Positions 1 to 6,174 of a DNA stretch of 9,013 nucleotides are shown piece after piece. The stretch comes from Clostridia bacterium (GTDB taxonomy: Bacteria > Bacillota > Clostridia > Christensenellales > Maliibacteriaceae). Below the pieces are notes generated by a model. The model worked only from the letters and a program-made list of their open reading frames with translations, ran no database searches and was not told the DNA's origin. The stretch lies in contig JAGBGW010000239.1 in the NCBI GenBank assembly GCA_017935825.1, positions 1-9,013 on the forward strand, given 5' to 3'. Within the stretch, counting starts at the first letter, position 1, and the number at the start of each line of letters is the position of its first letter. The translations under genes and the position numbers were made by a program.

Positions 1-1334
1 CCGAAGGTTTTCTGGAACGAATGAGAAGCATCCCGTCTTTTGACGAGGCGGCTTTTTTGAAGAGCCTGGATGCACCGCGCGTGCGCGCCATCCGCATGGG
101 AAGCCTGAAGGTGGACGATTCCGCTTTGGCGCATGCACCTGCCAAAGACCCCATCCCCTGGGAAGAGGGGGCTTACGCGGCAGGCGAATTCAGCGGCAAC
201 GACATTGCCCATCGCATCGGCATGTATTATGCGCAGGAGCCTGCCGCCATGCAGCCCGTATCTGCACTGAACTGGCAAAGCGATTGGCATGTGCTGGATT
301 TGTGTGCATCCCCCGGCGGCAAGACCCATCAGCTTGCCTGCCGATTGACGGATGGCTTCCTCGTCAGCAACGAGATCGTGCCTTCCCGTGCAAGAACACT
401 GCTTTCCAATGCAGAGCGCATGGGCATGGGGCGTATTGCCGTCACCAATGCTGCGCCCGATGTGCTGGCAAAACACCTTGCAGGCGCGTTTGATGCCATT
501 TTGGTGGATGCACCCTGCTCGGGCGAAGGACTGTTTCGACGGGACCCCGAGGCAATGAACGAATGGGCGCCTGAACGAAGCGACGGCTGCGCACAGCGCC
601 AGATGGAAATCCTGACACAGGCGGATAAAATGCTCAAAGCAGGCGGCTATCTTGTCTATTCCACCTGCACCTTTTCCGCACAGGAAAATGAATATGTGAC
701 AGCCTGGCTGGTAAACGAGCTTGGCTACACACTTGTTCCTGCCAAAGATCCTGTGGTACAGCATAGTGCACCCGGCATGGATATTGACGGCATTTCTTAC
801 GAAAATTCCAGACGCTACTATCCCTACCTTGGCTGCGGCGAAGGGCAGTTTTTGGCTGTGCTGCAAAAAGGCGATGGGGAAGTACCCCGTGCCAAGGGGA
901 AGGATGCGGCTTTGTCACGACCCACCAAGGACATGCAGAAACTCTGCGATGCGTTTTTGAAGGAGACTTTGGGCAAATACGATGGGGAAGTGCTGCTGCA
1001 CAAAGATACCCTTGTGCTGGTGCCTTATGACCGCGTGGAATTGCCGCAAAGTGTGCGCCCTCTTCGCATCGGTACTGCCATCGGCACGGTGGAAAAAGGC
1101 CGTATGATTCCGCATCACCATTTCTTCAGCGCCATGGGCAAATATTTTCTGCATAAGCTGGAACTTTCCATGGACGATCCCCGTGCAGCGGCCTATCTGC
1201 GCGGCGAGGAGCTGGATGCAGAGGGCATGGCCGATGGTCATGCCGTTGTCATGATCGAAGGCTGCGCCGCAGGCGGTGTACGCATCAAAAAGGGCAGAGC
1301 GAAAAATCTCTACCCTAAAGGTCTTCGAGGATGA
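1..1334 (+). CDS. rsmF: RsmF-like 16S rRNA (cytosine-C5)-methyltransferase, N-terminus cut by window edge
   Basis: This is a SAM-dependent RNA m5C methyltransferase of the NOL1/NOP2/Sun (RsmB/RsmF) family, expected to act in the cytoplasm on 16S rRNA. Counting from the first visible Met (base 21), the SAM-binding motif DLCASPGGK is at residues 93-101. Motif IV, DAPCSGEG, is at 163-170; its Cys166 is the family's release cysteine. Motif VI, YSTCTF, is at 213-218; its Cys216 is the expected nucleophile. The last 60 or so residues, ending GRAKNLYPKGLRG, match the PUA-like RNA-binding tail of RsmF-type proteins. The reading frame is open upstream of base 21, starting with a full codon at base 3 (EGFLER before the Met). 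That looks like the usual N-terminus of this family (PxxFLERM), so the true start lies left of the window. It ends in a terminator shared with the convergent downstream gene. The family is certain; the exact target cytosine is not. Confidence 0.93.
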   Translation, partial: EGFLERMRSIPSFDEAAFLKSLDAPRVRAIRMGSLKVDDSALAHAPAKDPIPWEEGAYAAGEFSGNDIAHRIGMYYAQEPAAMQPVSALNWQSDWHVLDLCASPGGKTHQLACRLTDGFLVSNEIVPSRARTLLSNAERMGMGRIAVTNAAPDVLAKHLAGAFDAILVDAPCSGEGLFRRDPEAMNEWAPERSDGCAQRQMEILTQADKMLKAGGYLVYSTCTFSAQENEYVTAWLVNELGYTLVPAKDPVVQHSAPGMDIDGISYENSRRYYPYLGCGEGQFLAVLQKGDGEVPRAKGKDAALSRPTKDMQKLCDAFLKETLGKYDGEVLLHKDTLVLVPYDRVELPQSVRPLRIGTAIGTVEKGRMIPHHHFFSAMGKYFLHKLELSMDDPRAAAYLRGEELDAEGMADGHAVVMIEGCAAGGVRIKKGRAKNLYPKGLRG

Positions 1335-1367
1335 AAAAAAGCCAATCCGATCGGATTGGCTTTTTTG
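1334..1367. terminator. Bidirectional rho-independent terminator, perfect palindrome
   Basis: A 20-base perfect palindrome (1341-1360, GCCAATCCGA followed by its reverse complement) is flanked by seven A on the left (1334-1340) and six T on the right (1361-1366). It therefore gives a stem plus a U-tract on both strands. It serves the methyltransferase gene on the plus strand, whose stop codon overlaps the A-tract, and the AI-2E gene on the minus strand, whose stop is at 1375. Confidence 0.93.
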
Positions 1368-1374
1368 ATTGCCG

Positions 1375-2574
1375 TTACTGTTTCTTTTTCTGCATCATTT
1401 GCTTGTTCTTTTGTGCATTCTCTTTCAAAGTCTGCAAAAGCCGCGTGAAAAAGTCGCCTTTGGGACCATCGTCTGCATTGGTATCTGCCACGTCGCGATA
1501 CAGGTTAATGACACCCTGATCGTTCAAGGATTTGATGATTGCAAGTGCCACGGGCAGACCAAGAAGACCGATGCCGCCAAAAAGATAGGTACCGACGACC
1601 ATTGCCATCAGTGTCACAATGGCAGGTAGACCCACCTGCTCGCCCACGATGCGGGGCTCGATGATGTTGCGCACGATAGTGATGATAAGGTAGAGGATAA
1701 GAAGTCCGATACCACGTCCGATATCGCCGATGATGAAGCTGACCACTGTCCAGGGCAGAAGGAACAGACCGCTGCCGATGACGGGCAGGATGTCAAACAC
1801 TGCAATGACCAAAGAGATCAATCCTGCATTGTGTACCTTCATGATGGAAAGACCGATGATAAGCTCAATGAATGTCCAACCAAGGATCAGGGAGTAGGAT
1901 TTAAGATACTTGATCAAGGTAGAACCAAGTTCGTTCTTAACGCGGATGACCAACGATCTTGTGCGGGAGTTCATCTGGCGCAGCAGGAAGTGGGTGATGT
2001 CAAAATAATCCAGCGAAATAAAGAAGGAAGAAATGATGGCGATCAAGGTATTCAGCAGCATCCGGGGCAGTTTGCCTGCCATGTTTGCTGCGGTGCCGAG
2101 CAGTGACTTGGAAAGCGTGGTCAAGGTGCTGCCAAGGGAACCGGAGAATTCTGCGATGGTATCATCGATGGTGGTTGTCAGGTCGGGGAACCAGTTTTTC
2201 AGCGTGTGTTCCAGATTAAAAGCAAAGTTTTCAAGCGCAGGCGCCACGGTGTTGGTATAGTAGTCGGGGATATTTGCGATCAGCTCCGTTGCGGTAGCTG
2301 CAAGCTCCACGCAGATGAATGCCAGCAGTACACCGATGGTGCAGTAGAAAAGTACCAGCGACAGTACCGTTGCAAATTTCTTTTTCAAATGGCACTTCTT
2401 TGTAAAGAAGCGGATGATCGGCTGCAGTACCATCGATACCACAAGACCAAACACGAAGGGCAAAATTGCCTTTAAGCCATAGCGCACGGTAAAGATGACG
2501 ACGGCGGCGATGAGTACAAAGTACACCACGTTGATAATAAACTTACGGCGTTTTTCGGTCTGCGGATCGCTCAT
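1375..2574 (-). CDS. AI-2E family transporter / YtvI-like polytopic membrane protein
   Basis: A 399-residue integral membrane protein of the AI-2E exporter-like family (PerM/YtvI group). Hydrophobic segments lie at about residues 12-30, 35-55, 66-92, 170-188, 225-245, 250-280, 285-303 and 315-348. Family hallmarks are DILPVIGSG (261-269) and IIEPRIVGEQVGL (304-316). The C-terminal 30 residues are hydrophilic and Lys/Gln-rich. The start at 2574 is chosen because AAGGAG sits 9 bases upstream. An in-frame ATG at 2649 would add 25 residues, but it lies upstream of the predicted -10 box at 2640-2645, so it would not be in the transcript. Members have been linked to autoinducer-2 export, Na+/H+ exchange or sporulation. 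Nothing here picks between these, and the substrate is unknown. It appears to be monocistronic. Confidence 0.9.
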   Translation of the reverse strand: MSDPQTEKRRKFIINVVYFVLIAAVVIFTVRYGLKAILPFVFGLVVSMVLQPIIRFFTKKCHLKKKFATVLSLVLFYCTIGVLLAFICVELAATATELIANIPDYYTNTVAPALENFAFNLEHTLKNWFPDLTTTIDDTIAEFSGSLGSTLTTLSKSLLGTAANMAGKLPRMLLNTLIAIISSFFISLDYFDITHFLLRQMNSRTRSLVIRVKNELGSTLIKYLKSYSLILGWTFIELIIGLSIMKVHNAGLISLVIAVFDILPVIGSGLFLLPWTVVSFIIGDIGRGIGLLILYLIITIVRNIIEPRIVGEQVGLPAIVTLMAMVVGTYLFGGIGLLGLPVALAIIKSLNDQGVINLYRDVADTNADDGPKGDFFTRLLQTLKENAQKNKQMMQKKKQ

Positions 2575-2639
2575 GGATGGGTTCTCCTTTTTTAGGTTGT
2601 GAAAGGATTGTAGAATTTTATGCCAAACTTCTTTAGCAT

Positions 2640-2648
2640 AGTATACCA
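2640..2648 (-). promoter_or_regulatory. Extended -10 promoter for the AI-2E family gene
   Basis: The minus strand reads TGGTATACT, an extended -10 element (TGn plus TATACT, five of six matches to TATAAT; -10 box at 2640-2645). I see no good -35 hexamer at 16-18 bases upstream, which is typical of extended -10 promoters. The predicted start near 2633 gives a leader of about 60 bases before the ATG at 2574. Confidence 0.55.
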
Positions 2649-2696
2649 CAATCGATTCGTTTGCCTATGGTCGTTAAGAAAATTTAATATAGTCAA

Positions 2697-2737
2697 AATA
2701 AAAAGCAATGCGCGAAAGTTTCGCACATTGCTTTGAT
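2697..2737 (-). terminator. Rho-independent terminator after mrp
   Basis: Bases 2705-2717 (GCAATGCGCGAAA) pair with 2719-2731 (TTTCGCACATTGC), with one G-U pair and a tight loop. Flanking A/T bases extend the stem. On the minus strand the hairpin is followed by TTTTTATTTT, a good U-tract just downstream of the mrp stop at 2742. Confidence 0.85.
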
Positions 2738-2741
2738 CTTT

Positions 2742-3596
2742 TTAGTCCAGATTTTTGATGACTTGTACAGCCTCATCCATCCAGTCGCCGTCGAAGTATT
2801 CGATCTTGCCTGCGTCGCAAAGACCTGCAAGGGCAGGATCCATGGGGATCTTGGCAAGAAGGGGCAGATCGTACTTTTCAGCCACGGCTTCTGCACCCAC
2901 TTCGCCGAACATGTAGATCTTCTTGCCGCAGTCGGGGCAGGTGATGTAGGACATGTTCTGTACGATGCCGAGGATCGGCACGTTCATCATCTTTGCCATC
3001 TCAACAGCCTTGGAGACAACCATGCCAACCAGTTCCTGCGGAGTTGCCACGATGATGATGCCGTCAAGGGGCAGGGACTGGAACACGGTAAGGGGTACAT
3101 CGCCGGTGCCCGGAGGCATGTCAACCAGCATGCAGTCGATGTCGCGCCAGACGACCTCGCTGTAGAACTGCTTGACGGTGTTGGAGATGATGGAACCGCG
3201 CCAGATGACGGGCTGATTCTCCTGCTCCAGCAGCAGGTTGATGCTCATAAGATCGATGCCGGTGACGGAACTTGCAGGGATGATGCCCTCTTCAGAGCCG
3301 TAGATCTGATCGTGTACGCCGAACATGGCGGGAATGGAAGGACCGGTGATATCCGCATCCAGCACAGCGGTGCGAAGACCATGTCTTCTAAGCAGAACCG
3401 CCAGCATGGAAGTGACAAGGGATTTACCTACGCCGCCTTTGCCGCTGACGACACCGATGGTCTTTTTCACGGAGCTTGCAGCGTTCAGATGTGCGCGGAA
3501 ATCGGGTGCTTCGTTATTATTTGCCTTGGACGAGCAGTTTGCCGTACAAGTATCGCAGTTGTGTGTGCAGTTGTCGGGAGTGTTTTGCTGACTCAT
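2742..3596 (-). CDS. mrp: Mrp/ApbC-type Fe-S cluster carrier P-loop ATPase
   Basis: A 284-residue cytosolic ATPase of the Mrp/NBP35 family, which carries [4Fe-4S] clusters to apoproteins. Domains in order: an N-terminal Cys cluster C10-x3-C14-x2-C17-x3-C21; the deviant Walker A SGKGGVGKS (51-59) with signature Lys53; a switch-like DADITGPSIP (80-89); Walker B region VDMPPGTGD (158-166); and CPDC (220-223), the family's C-terminal CxxC that bridges the cluster in the dimer. The start at 3596 has GGAGG 6 bases upstream. An in-frame ATG at 3623 would add nine residues but sits at the predicted transcription start, so it is rejected. The N-terminal four-Cys arrangement recalls eukaryotic Nbp35 and is also common in anaerobic Clostridia. 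The gene has its own promoter and terminator. No other Fe-S assembly gene is in the window. Confidence 0.95.
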   Translation of the reverse strand: MSQQNTPDNCTHNCDTCTANCSSKANNNEAPDFRAHLNAASSVKKTIGVVSGKGGVGKSLVTSMLAVLLRRHGLRTAVLDADITGPSIPAMFGVHDQIYGSEEGIIPASSVTGIDLMSINLLLEQENQPVIWRGSIISNTVKQFYSEVVWRDIDCMLVDMPPGTGDVPLTVFQSLPLDGIIIVATPQELVGMVVSKAVEMAKMMNVPILGIVQNMSYITCPDCGKKIYMFGEVGAEAVAEKYDLPLLAKIPMDPALAGLCDAGKIEYFDGDWMDEAVQVIKNLD

Positions 3597-3628
3597 AACG
3601 ACCCTCCAAAAAAGTTTTACCAATATCC

Positions 3629-3657
3629 ACTGTAGCCCTCGATGCCAATTTTGTCAA
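3629..3657 (-). promoter_or_regulatory. Sigma-A-type promoter for mrp
   Basis: The minus strand has a perfect -35 TTGACA (3652-3657), a 17-base spacer and TACAGT (3629-3634, four of six matches) as -10. Transcription would start near 3622, about 25 bases before the mrp ATG. It diverges from the promoter at 3697-3725. Confidence 0.75.
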
Positions 3658-3696
3658 CGGATACAAACGTTTTTTAAAGGAAATGTTACGGATTGC

Positions 3697-3725
3697 ATGA
3701 CAGATATTCGTTTATGGTGTATAAT
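3697..3725 (+). promoter_or_regulatory. Sigma-A-type promoter for the small membrane protein-degV operon
   Basis: ATGACA (3697-3702, five of six matches to the -35 consensus), a 17-base spacer and a perfect TATAAT (3720-3725). The predicted start is near 3732, giving a leader of about 60 bases that contains two inverted repeats. Confidence 0.8.
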
Positions 3726-3734
3726 GATAACCAA

Positions 3735-3778
3735 AGAATTCCCCCTGAATTCTGAAAGTATTTTTTGCTTGCGCAAAA
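3735..3778 (+). promoter_or_regulatory. Two inverted repeats in the operon leader
   Basis: AGAATTC (3735-3741) and GAATTCT (3747-3753) are separated by CCCCT and lie at about +4 to +22 of the predicted transcript. A second inverted repeat, TTTTGC (3763-3768) with GCAAAA (3773-3778) around a four-base loop, ends three bases before the AAGGAGG ribosome site at 3782-3788. The first could be an operator just downstream of the promoter or a 5' mRNA-stabilising hairpin. It is followed by six T at 3761-3766, so weak attenuation is possible. The structure is directly visible; the role is inference. Confidence 0.45.
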
Positions 3779-3793
3779 GATAAGGAGGCAGCG

Positions 3794-4123
3794 ATGACGA
3801 AAAAGGATAAAAAGGCGGTTCGAAGAACAAGCAGTTCTTTCGTCTTTGGCGGTGTTTCGCTTGTGATGTTTTTCCCTTATGCACAAATTACCTGGAACTT
3901 CAGCCTCTTTGTCATGGCGTTTTTGGGTGTGGTATGCGCCGCACTGAATCTGATCGGCATCAATCGCCAGCATGTGGCTGCAGGCAATAAAAACCATACT
4001 CTGAAAAAAGGTACCCACATTATGGCACGTGTTGCATGGTGGCTGACCTTCATTCCCTTCATCTGGGTTGTACTTGGCCTCATCGCCACGGGCATTTTCG
4101 CCTGTAGCTTGCTTGCAGGCTGA
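3794..4123 (+). CDS. Small membrane protein of unknown function, 109 residues
   Basis: I do not recognise a named family. The start is well supported: AAGGAGG (3782-3788) lies 5 bases before the ATG, downstream of a strong promoter. The first 12 residues are strongly basic (MTKKDKKAVRR), followed by three hydrophobic stretches at about 15-34, 37-56 and 78-105, with a polar, Lys/His/Asn-containing loop at 57-77. This predicts a three-helix inner-membrane protein with its N-terminus in the cytoplasm. Trp83, Trp84 and Trp91 cluster in the last helix. The degV-family gene follows after 36 bases with no terminator between, so the two are probably co-transcribed. That makes a role near membrane lipids plausible but unproven. 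Confidence 0.85.
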   Translation: MTKKDKKAVRRTSSSFVFGGVSLVMFFPYAQITWNFSLFVMAFLGVVCAALNLIGINRQHVAAGNKNHTLKKGTHIMARVAWWLTFIPFIWVVLGLIATGIFACSLLAG

Positions 4124-4159
4124 TTCCCTATTTTGACTTGAAGAAAGGATCCTATTCCC

Positions 4160-5047
4160 ATGGCTGATTTCGTATTGAGCTGCTGCTCCACTGCAGACCT
4201 GTCCCGTGAACATTTTGAAAAAAGAGACCTGCACTACATTTGCTTTACCTACGATCTTGACGGCGTGACCTATCCCGACGACCTTGGTGTGTCCATGCCC
4301 TTTGATAAGTTTTATCAGGCAATGGTGGACGGTGCAGATACCAAGACCAGCCAGATCAATGCAGATCGCTATGGCGAGTATTTCGAAAGCTTTTTGAAAG
4401 AGGGCAAGGATGTGCTGCATCTGACCCTTTCTTCCGGCATCTCCGGCTCCTACAACTCCGCACGCATTGCAGCAGCGGAACTTCGCGAGAAGTATCCCGA
4501 GCGTAAGCTGTACGTTGTGGACTCCCTGGCAGCATCCTCCGGTTTCGGTCTTTTGATGGATCGTCTTGCTGACCTGCGCGACGAAGGTATGGATATCGAC
4601 CAGCTGCTGGATTGGGTAGAGGAAAACAAGCTGAAGCTGCACCACTGGTTCTTCTCTTCCGACCTTACGTTCTTCATCAAGGGCGGCCGTATCTCCAAGA
4701 CCTCCGGTTTTGTGGGCACCATGCTTAAAATCTGCCCCCTGATGAACGTGGACCATGAGGGTCATCTGATCCCCCGTCACAAGATCCGCGGCAAGGCACG
4801 CGCCATCACCGAGGCAGTTGCCAAGATGGAAGAACTGGCAGAAGATCGTCTTGATTACAGCGGCAAGTGCTACATTTCCAACTCTGCCTGCGAGGAAGAT
4901 GCAAAGGCTGTTGCAAAGCTGGTTGAGGAAAAATTCCCCAAGCTTAACGGCAAGGTTGTTATCAATTCCATCGGTACCGTCATCGGCAGCCACACCGGCC
5001 CCGGCACCGTTGCACTGTTCTTCTGGGGTGATAAGAGAGAAAACTAA
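4160..5047 (+). CDS. DegV family fatty-acid-binding protein (FakB-like)
   Basis: A 295-residue cytosolic DegV-fold protein. In the known system such proteins (FakB) hold a fatty acid that the kinase FakA phosphorylates to acyl-phosphate for phospholipid synthesis. Visible hallmarks are TSQ (63-65), the SSGISGSYNSA loop (91-101), VVDSLAASSGFG (119-130), KGGRISK (174-180) with the conserved Arg177, and GSHTGPG (276-282) with His278. In characterised FakBs the Ser, Thr and His at these places contact the fatty-acid carboxylate. The start follows AAAGGA (4144-4149) by 10 bases, and the length is normal for the family. No FakA kinase (DAK2/DhaL domain) is in the window, so it must be elsewhere if this protein works in that pathway. 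It is the second gene of a probable operon with the small membrane protein and has a strong terminator. Confidence 0.93.
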   Translation: MADFVLSCCSTADLSREHFEKRDLHYICFTYDLDGVTYPDDLGVSMPFDKFYQAMVDGADTKTSQINADRYGEYFESFLKEGKDVLHLTLSSGISGSYNSARIAAAELREKYPERKLYVVDSLAASSGFGLLMDRLADLRDEGMDIDQLLDWVEENKLKLHHWFFSSDLTFFIKGGRISKTSGFVGTMLKICPLMNVDHEGHLIPRHKIRGKARAITEAVAKMEELAEDRLDYSGKCYISNSACEEDAKAVAKLVEEKFPKLNGKVVINSIGTVIGSHTGPGTVALFFWGDKREN

Positions 5048-5052
5048 GAGTC

Positions 5053-5086
5053 AAAAAGAGCTGCTTTTTCGAGCAGCTCTTTTTTA
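5053..5086 (+). terminator. Rho-independent terminator after degV-family gene
   Basis: GAGCTGCT (5058-5065) pairs perfectly with AGCAGCTC (5072-5079) around a TTTTCG loop. Five A upstream (5053-5057) extend the stem with the T-run downstream (5080-5085). It starts six bases after the stop codon. Confidence 0.93.
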
Positions 5087-5107
5087 GTTTAGAGTTTACA
5101 GTTTAGA
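5087..5107. repeat. Three tandem 7-bp repeats
   Basis: GTTTAGA, GTTTACA and GTTTAGA lie head to tail (5087-5093, 5094-5100, 5101-5107), differing at one base. They begin right after the degV terminator T-run. No function is evident. Confidence 0.75.
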
Positions 5108-5129
5108 TTTGCCTGCGGAAAAGTTATGA

Positions 5130-5147
5130 GAAAGGCTTCCGCCTTTC
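5130..5147. repeat. Short palindrome in the convergent gap
   Basis: GAAAGGC (5130-5136) pairs perfectly with GCCTTTC (5141-5147) around a TTCC loop. The 7-bp stem has no adjacent T-tract on either side, so I do not call it a terminator. It belongs to the repeat-rich gap between two convergent genes. Confidence 0.6.
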
Positions 5148-5162
5148 GTTGTGATATGGATA

Positions 5163-5192
5163 AAAAAGGCGCCCCTGCTTTAGCGGGGGAGC
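5163..5192 (-). terminator. Probable terminator for the 282-residue membrane protein gene
   Basis: Bases 5172-5178 (CCCCTGC) pair with 5183-5189 (GCGGGGG), with one G-U pair and a TTTA loop. After a mismatch, two more G-C pairs extend the stem (5169-5170 with 5191-5192). On the minus strand the hairpin is followed by CCTTTTTTA, a U-tract suited to stopping transcription from the gene whose stop codon is at 5219. The hairpin is also the left part of the repeat-like element at 5165-5220. Confidence 0.7.
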
Positions 5193-5220
5193 TGTCGAAC
5201 ATAGTGAGACTGAGGGGGTT
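5165..5220. repeat. Probable dispersed intergenic repeat element
   Basis: The stretch has a C-block/G-block hairpin (5169-5192), then GCTGTC, a 9-14 base variable part, then GAGACTGAGGGGGTT up to 5220. From memory, sequences with this arrangement (hairpin, AGCTGTC, variable core, GACTGAGGGG) are scattered between genes in many Clostridia, especially gut Oscillospirales. Only one copy is in this window, so repetition cannot be shown here. Its right end overlaps the TAA stop codon of the minus-strand gene (5219-5221). Confidence 0.55.
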
Positions 5221-6067
5221 AAATGTTCCAACTATTCATATTAGGTGCTTCTTCGGCTTTTTTCGGTTGTTTCAATGCTTCGAGCGCTTGCTTGCTGTAA
5301 GCAACGTGGTCGCTGTACGCCGTCTGAGAATGACGAGTTTTCTTAACAGGGGCACCACTGGCATATCCTGTGCCTGTGGTAGAATCATAATGGAATGTGC
5401 TTCCTGTGTAACCGCCGGAAACAGTATAGTAGAAGAAATGTGCGAAGTGCGCAGCGCTGGTGAAACCGGGGATATTATCAGCCAAAGCACCGGCAAAAAG
5501 TCCATCTGCGCCGGATGTCAGTGGGGGATAATTCATGTCTGCAAAACGCAGTACATGCACAGGACGTGAAGCGGCAAAGGGAATATTGTCGGGGTTGTGC
5601 GAAAAGTCTGCAGCCTTCTGCTGGCATTCGCGTTCATCGGCAGTTTCCGTATTGGTCGTCCAACTTTCACAATCACGAACCTTTTGAATCCTGTCAAAGA
5701 AACGAAGTTCTGTGGGCAATACCTGAACAGCAACGATGTTCTTTTCCTTGCAAATATCAAGCGCGGACTTCATAACTGCAGTGTTGGAAATAGCGCGTGA
5801 AGTTTTCTTACTGCCGATTCTGTTGGTGGGGATAAAACCAATCAGGAAACAAACGATGCTGACACCAAGACGGGCAAGAAGGACTTTAATCTTGAAGGTA
5901 AAAAGAGAAATAAACAAAAGACAGACTATGGTTACAAGTGCAGTGATGCCCAATGTGACAAACAATCCGTTCAGTTTACTACTCGGAGCACTGATACGTG
6001 CAATACCCCAACCTGCAATAATTGCCAGAACTGCAAAAAATACAAGAAAAATTGAATTTAAAGACAT
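5219..6067 (-). CDS. Unrecognised membrane-anchored protein, 282 residues
   Basis: I do not recognise a family. The start is secure: AAGGAG (6076-6081 on the plus-strand numbering) lies 8 bases before the ATG, below a good promoter. Three hydrophobic segments (about residues 5-24, 34-57 and 61-79) are followed by a long hydrophilic part, 80-282. This part has a small helical-looking stretch (95-130), two cysteines (133, 148), an aromatic/Gly/His-rich region (180-230, including AHFAHFFYYTVSGGY) and a Lys/Glu/Ala-rich tail. The base composition is uneven. A hand count of 5881-5940 in the membrane-encoding part gives 19 G+C of 60, against 37 of 60 at 6661-6720 in the neighbouring peptidase gene. 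With its isolated promoter and terminator and the repeat at its 3' end, it looks like accessory or recently acquired material. A signalling or surface role cannot be chosen from sequence alone. Confidence 0.85.
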   Translation of the reverse strand: MSLNSIFLVFFAVLAIIAGWGIARISAPSSKLNGLFVTLGITALVTIVCLLFISLFTFKIKVLLARLGVSIVCFLIGFIPTNRIGSKKTSRAISNTAVMKSALDICKEKNIVAVQVLPTELRFFDRIQKVRDCESWTTNTETADERECQQKAADFSHNPDNIPFAASRPVHVLRFADMNYPPLTSGADGLFAGALADNIPGFTSAAHFAHFFYYTVSGGYTGSTFHYDSTTGTGYASGAPVKKTRHSQTAYSDHVAYSKQALEALKQPKKAEEAPNMNSWNI

Positions 6068-6097
6068 GGTAAAGTCTCCTTGTAATATATTGGGTAT

Positions 6098-6126
6098 ATT
6101 ATAAATAAAATATATGAACTATACAA
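6098..6126 (-). promoter_or_regulatory. Promoter for the 282-residue membrane protein gene
   Basis: The minus strand reads TTGTAT (6121-6126), a 17-base A+T-rich spacer, then a perfect TATAAT (6098-6103). The predicted start is about 23 bases before the ATG at 6067, just enough for the AAGGAG ribosome site. Confidence 0.7.
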
Positions 6127-6137
6127 TAATTTCAATA

Positions 6138-6171
6138 GAAAACGCACAGGCGGAAAACCTGTGCGTTTTTT
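6138..6171. terminator. Rho-independent terminator after the M3 peptidase gene
   Basis: ACGCACAGG (6142-6150) pairs perfectly with CCTGTGCGT (6158-6166) around a seven-base loop, and A/T flanks extend the stem. The peptidase gene is on the minus strand, where the tail is TTTTCTATTG. The plus-strand tail (six T) is actually better, so it may also block readthrough from the left. It lies just past the peptidase stop at 6175. Confidence 0.85.
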
Positions 6172-6174
6172 GCT

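Noticed and set aside
2733..3635. A 300-codon open frame on the plus strand opposite mrp, longer than mrp itself
   Set aside because: It is the antisense shadow of mrp. The minus strand holds all Mrp motifs, a ribosome site and a promoter, while this frame has no ribosome site and low-complexity His/Asp/Gly content.
3686..4993. A 435-codon open frame on the minus strand across the small membrane protein and degV-family genes
   Set aside because: It is an antisense shadow that runs through a divergent promoter region. The DegV motifs and the good ribosome sites are on the plus strand.
5126..5569. A 147-codon plus-strand frame starting inside the repeat-rich gap
   Set aside because: It has no ribosome site, is partly translated repeat sequence, and runs antisense into the 282-residue gene.
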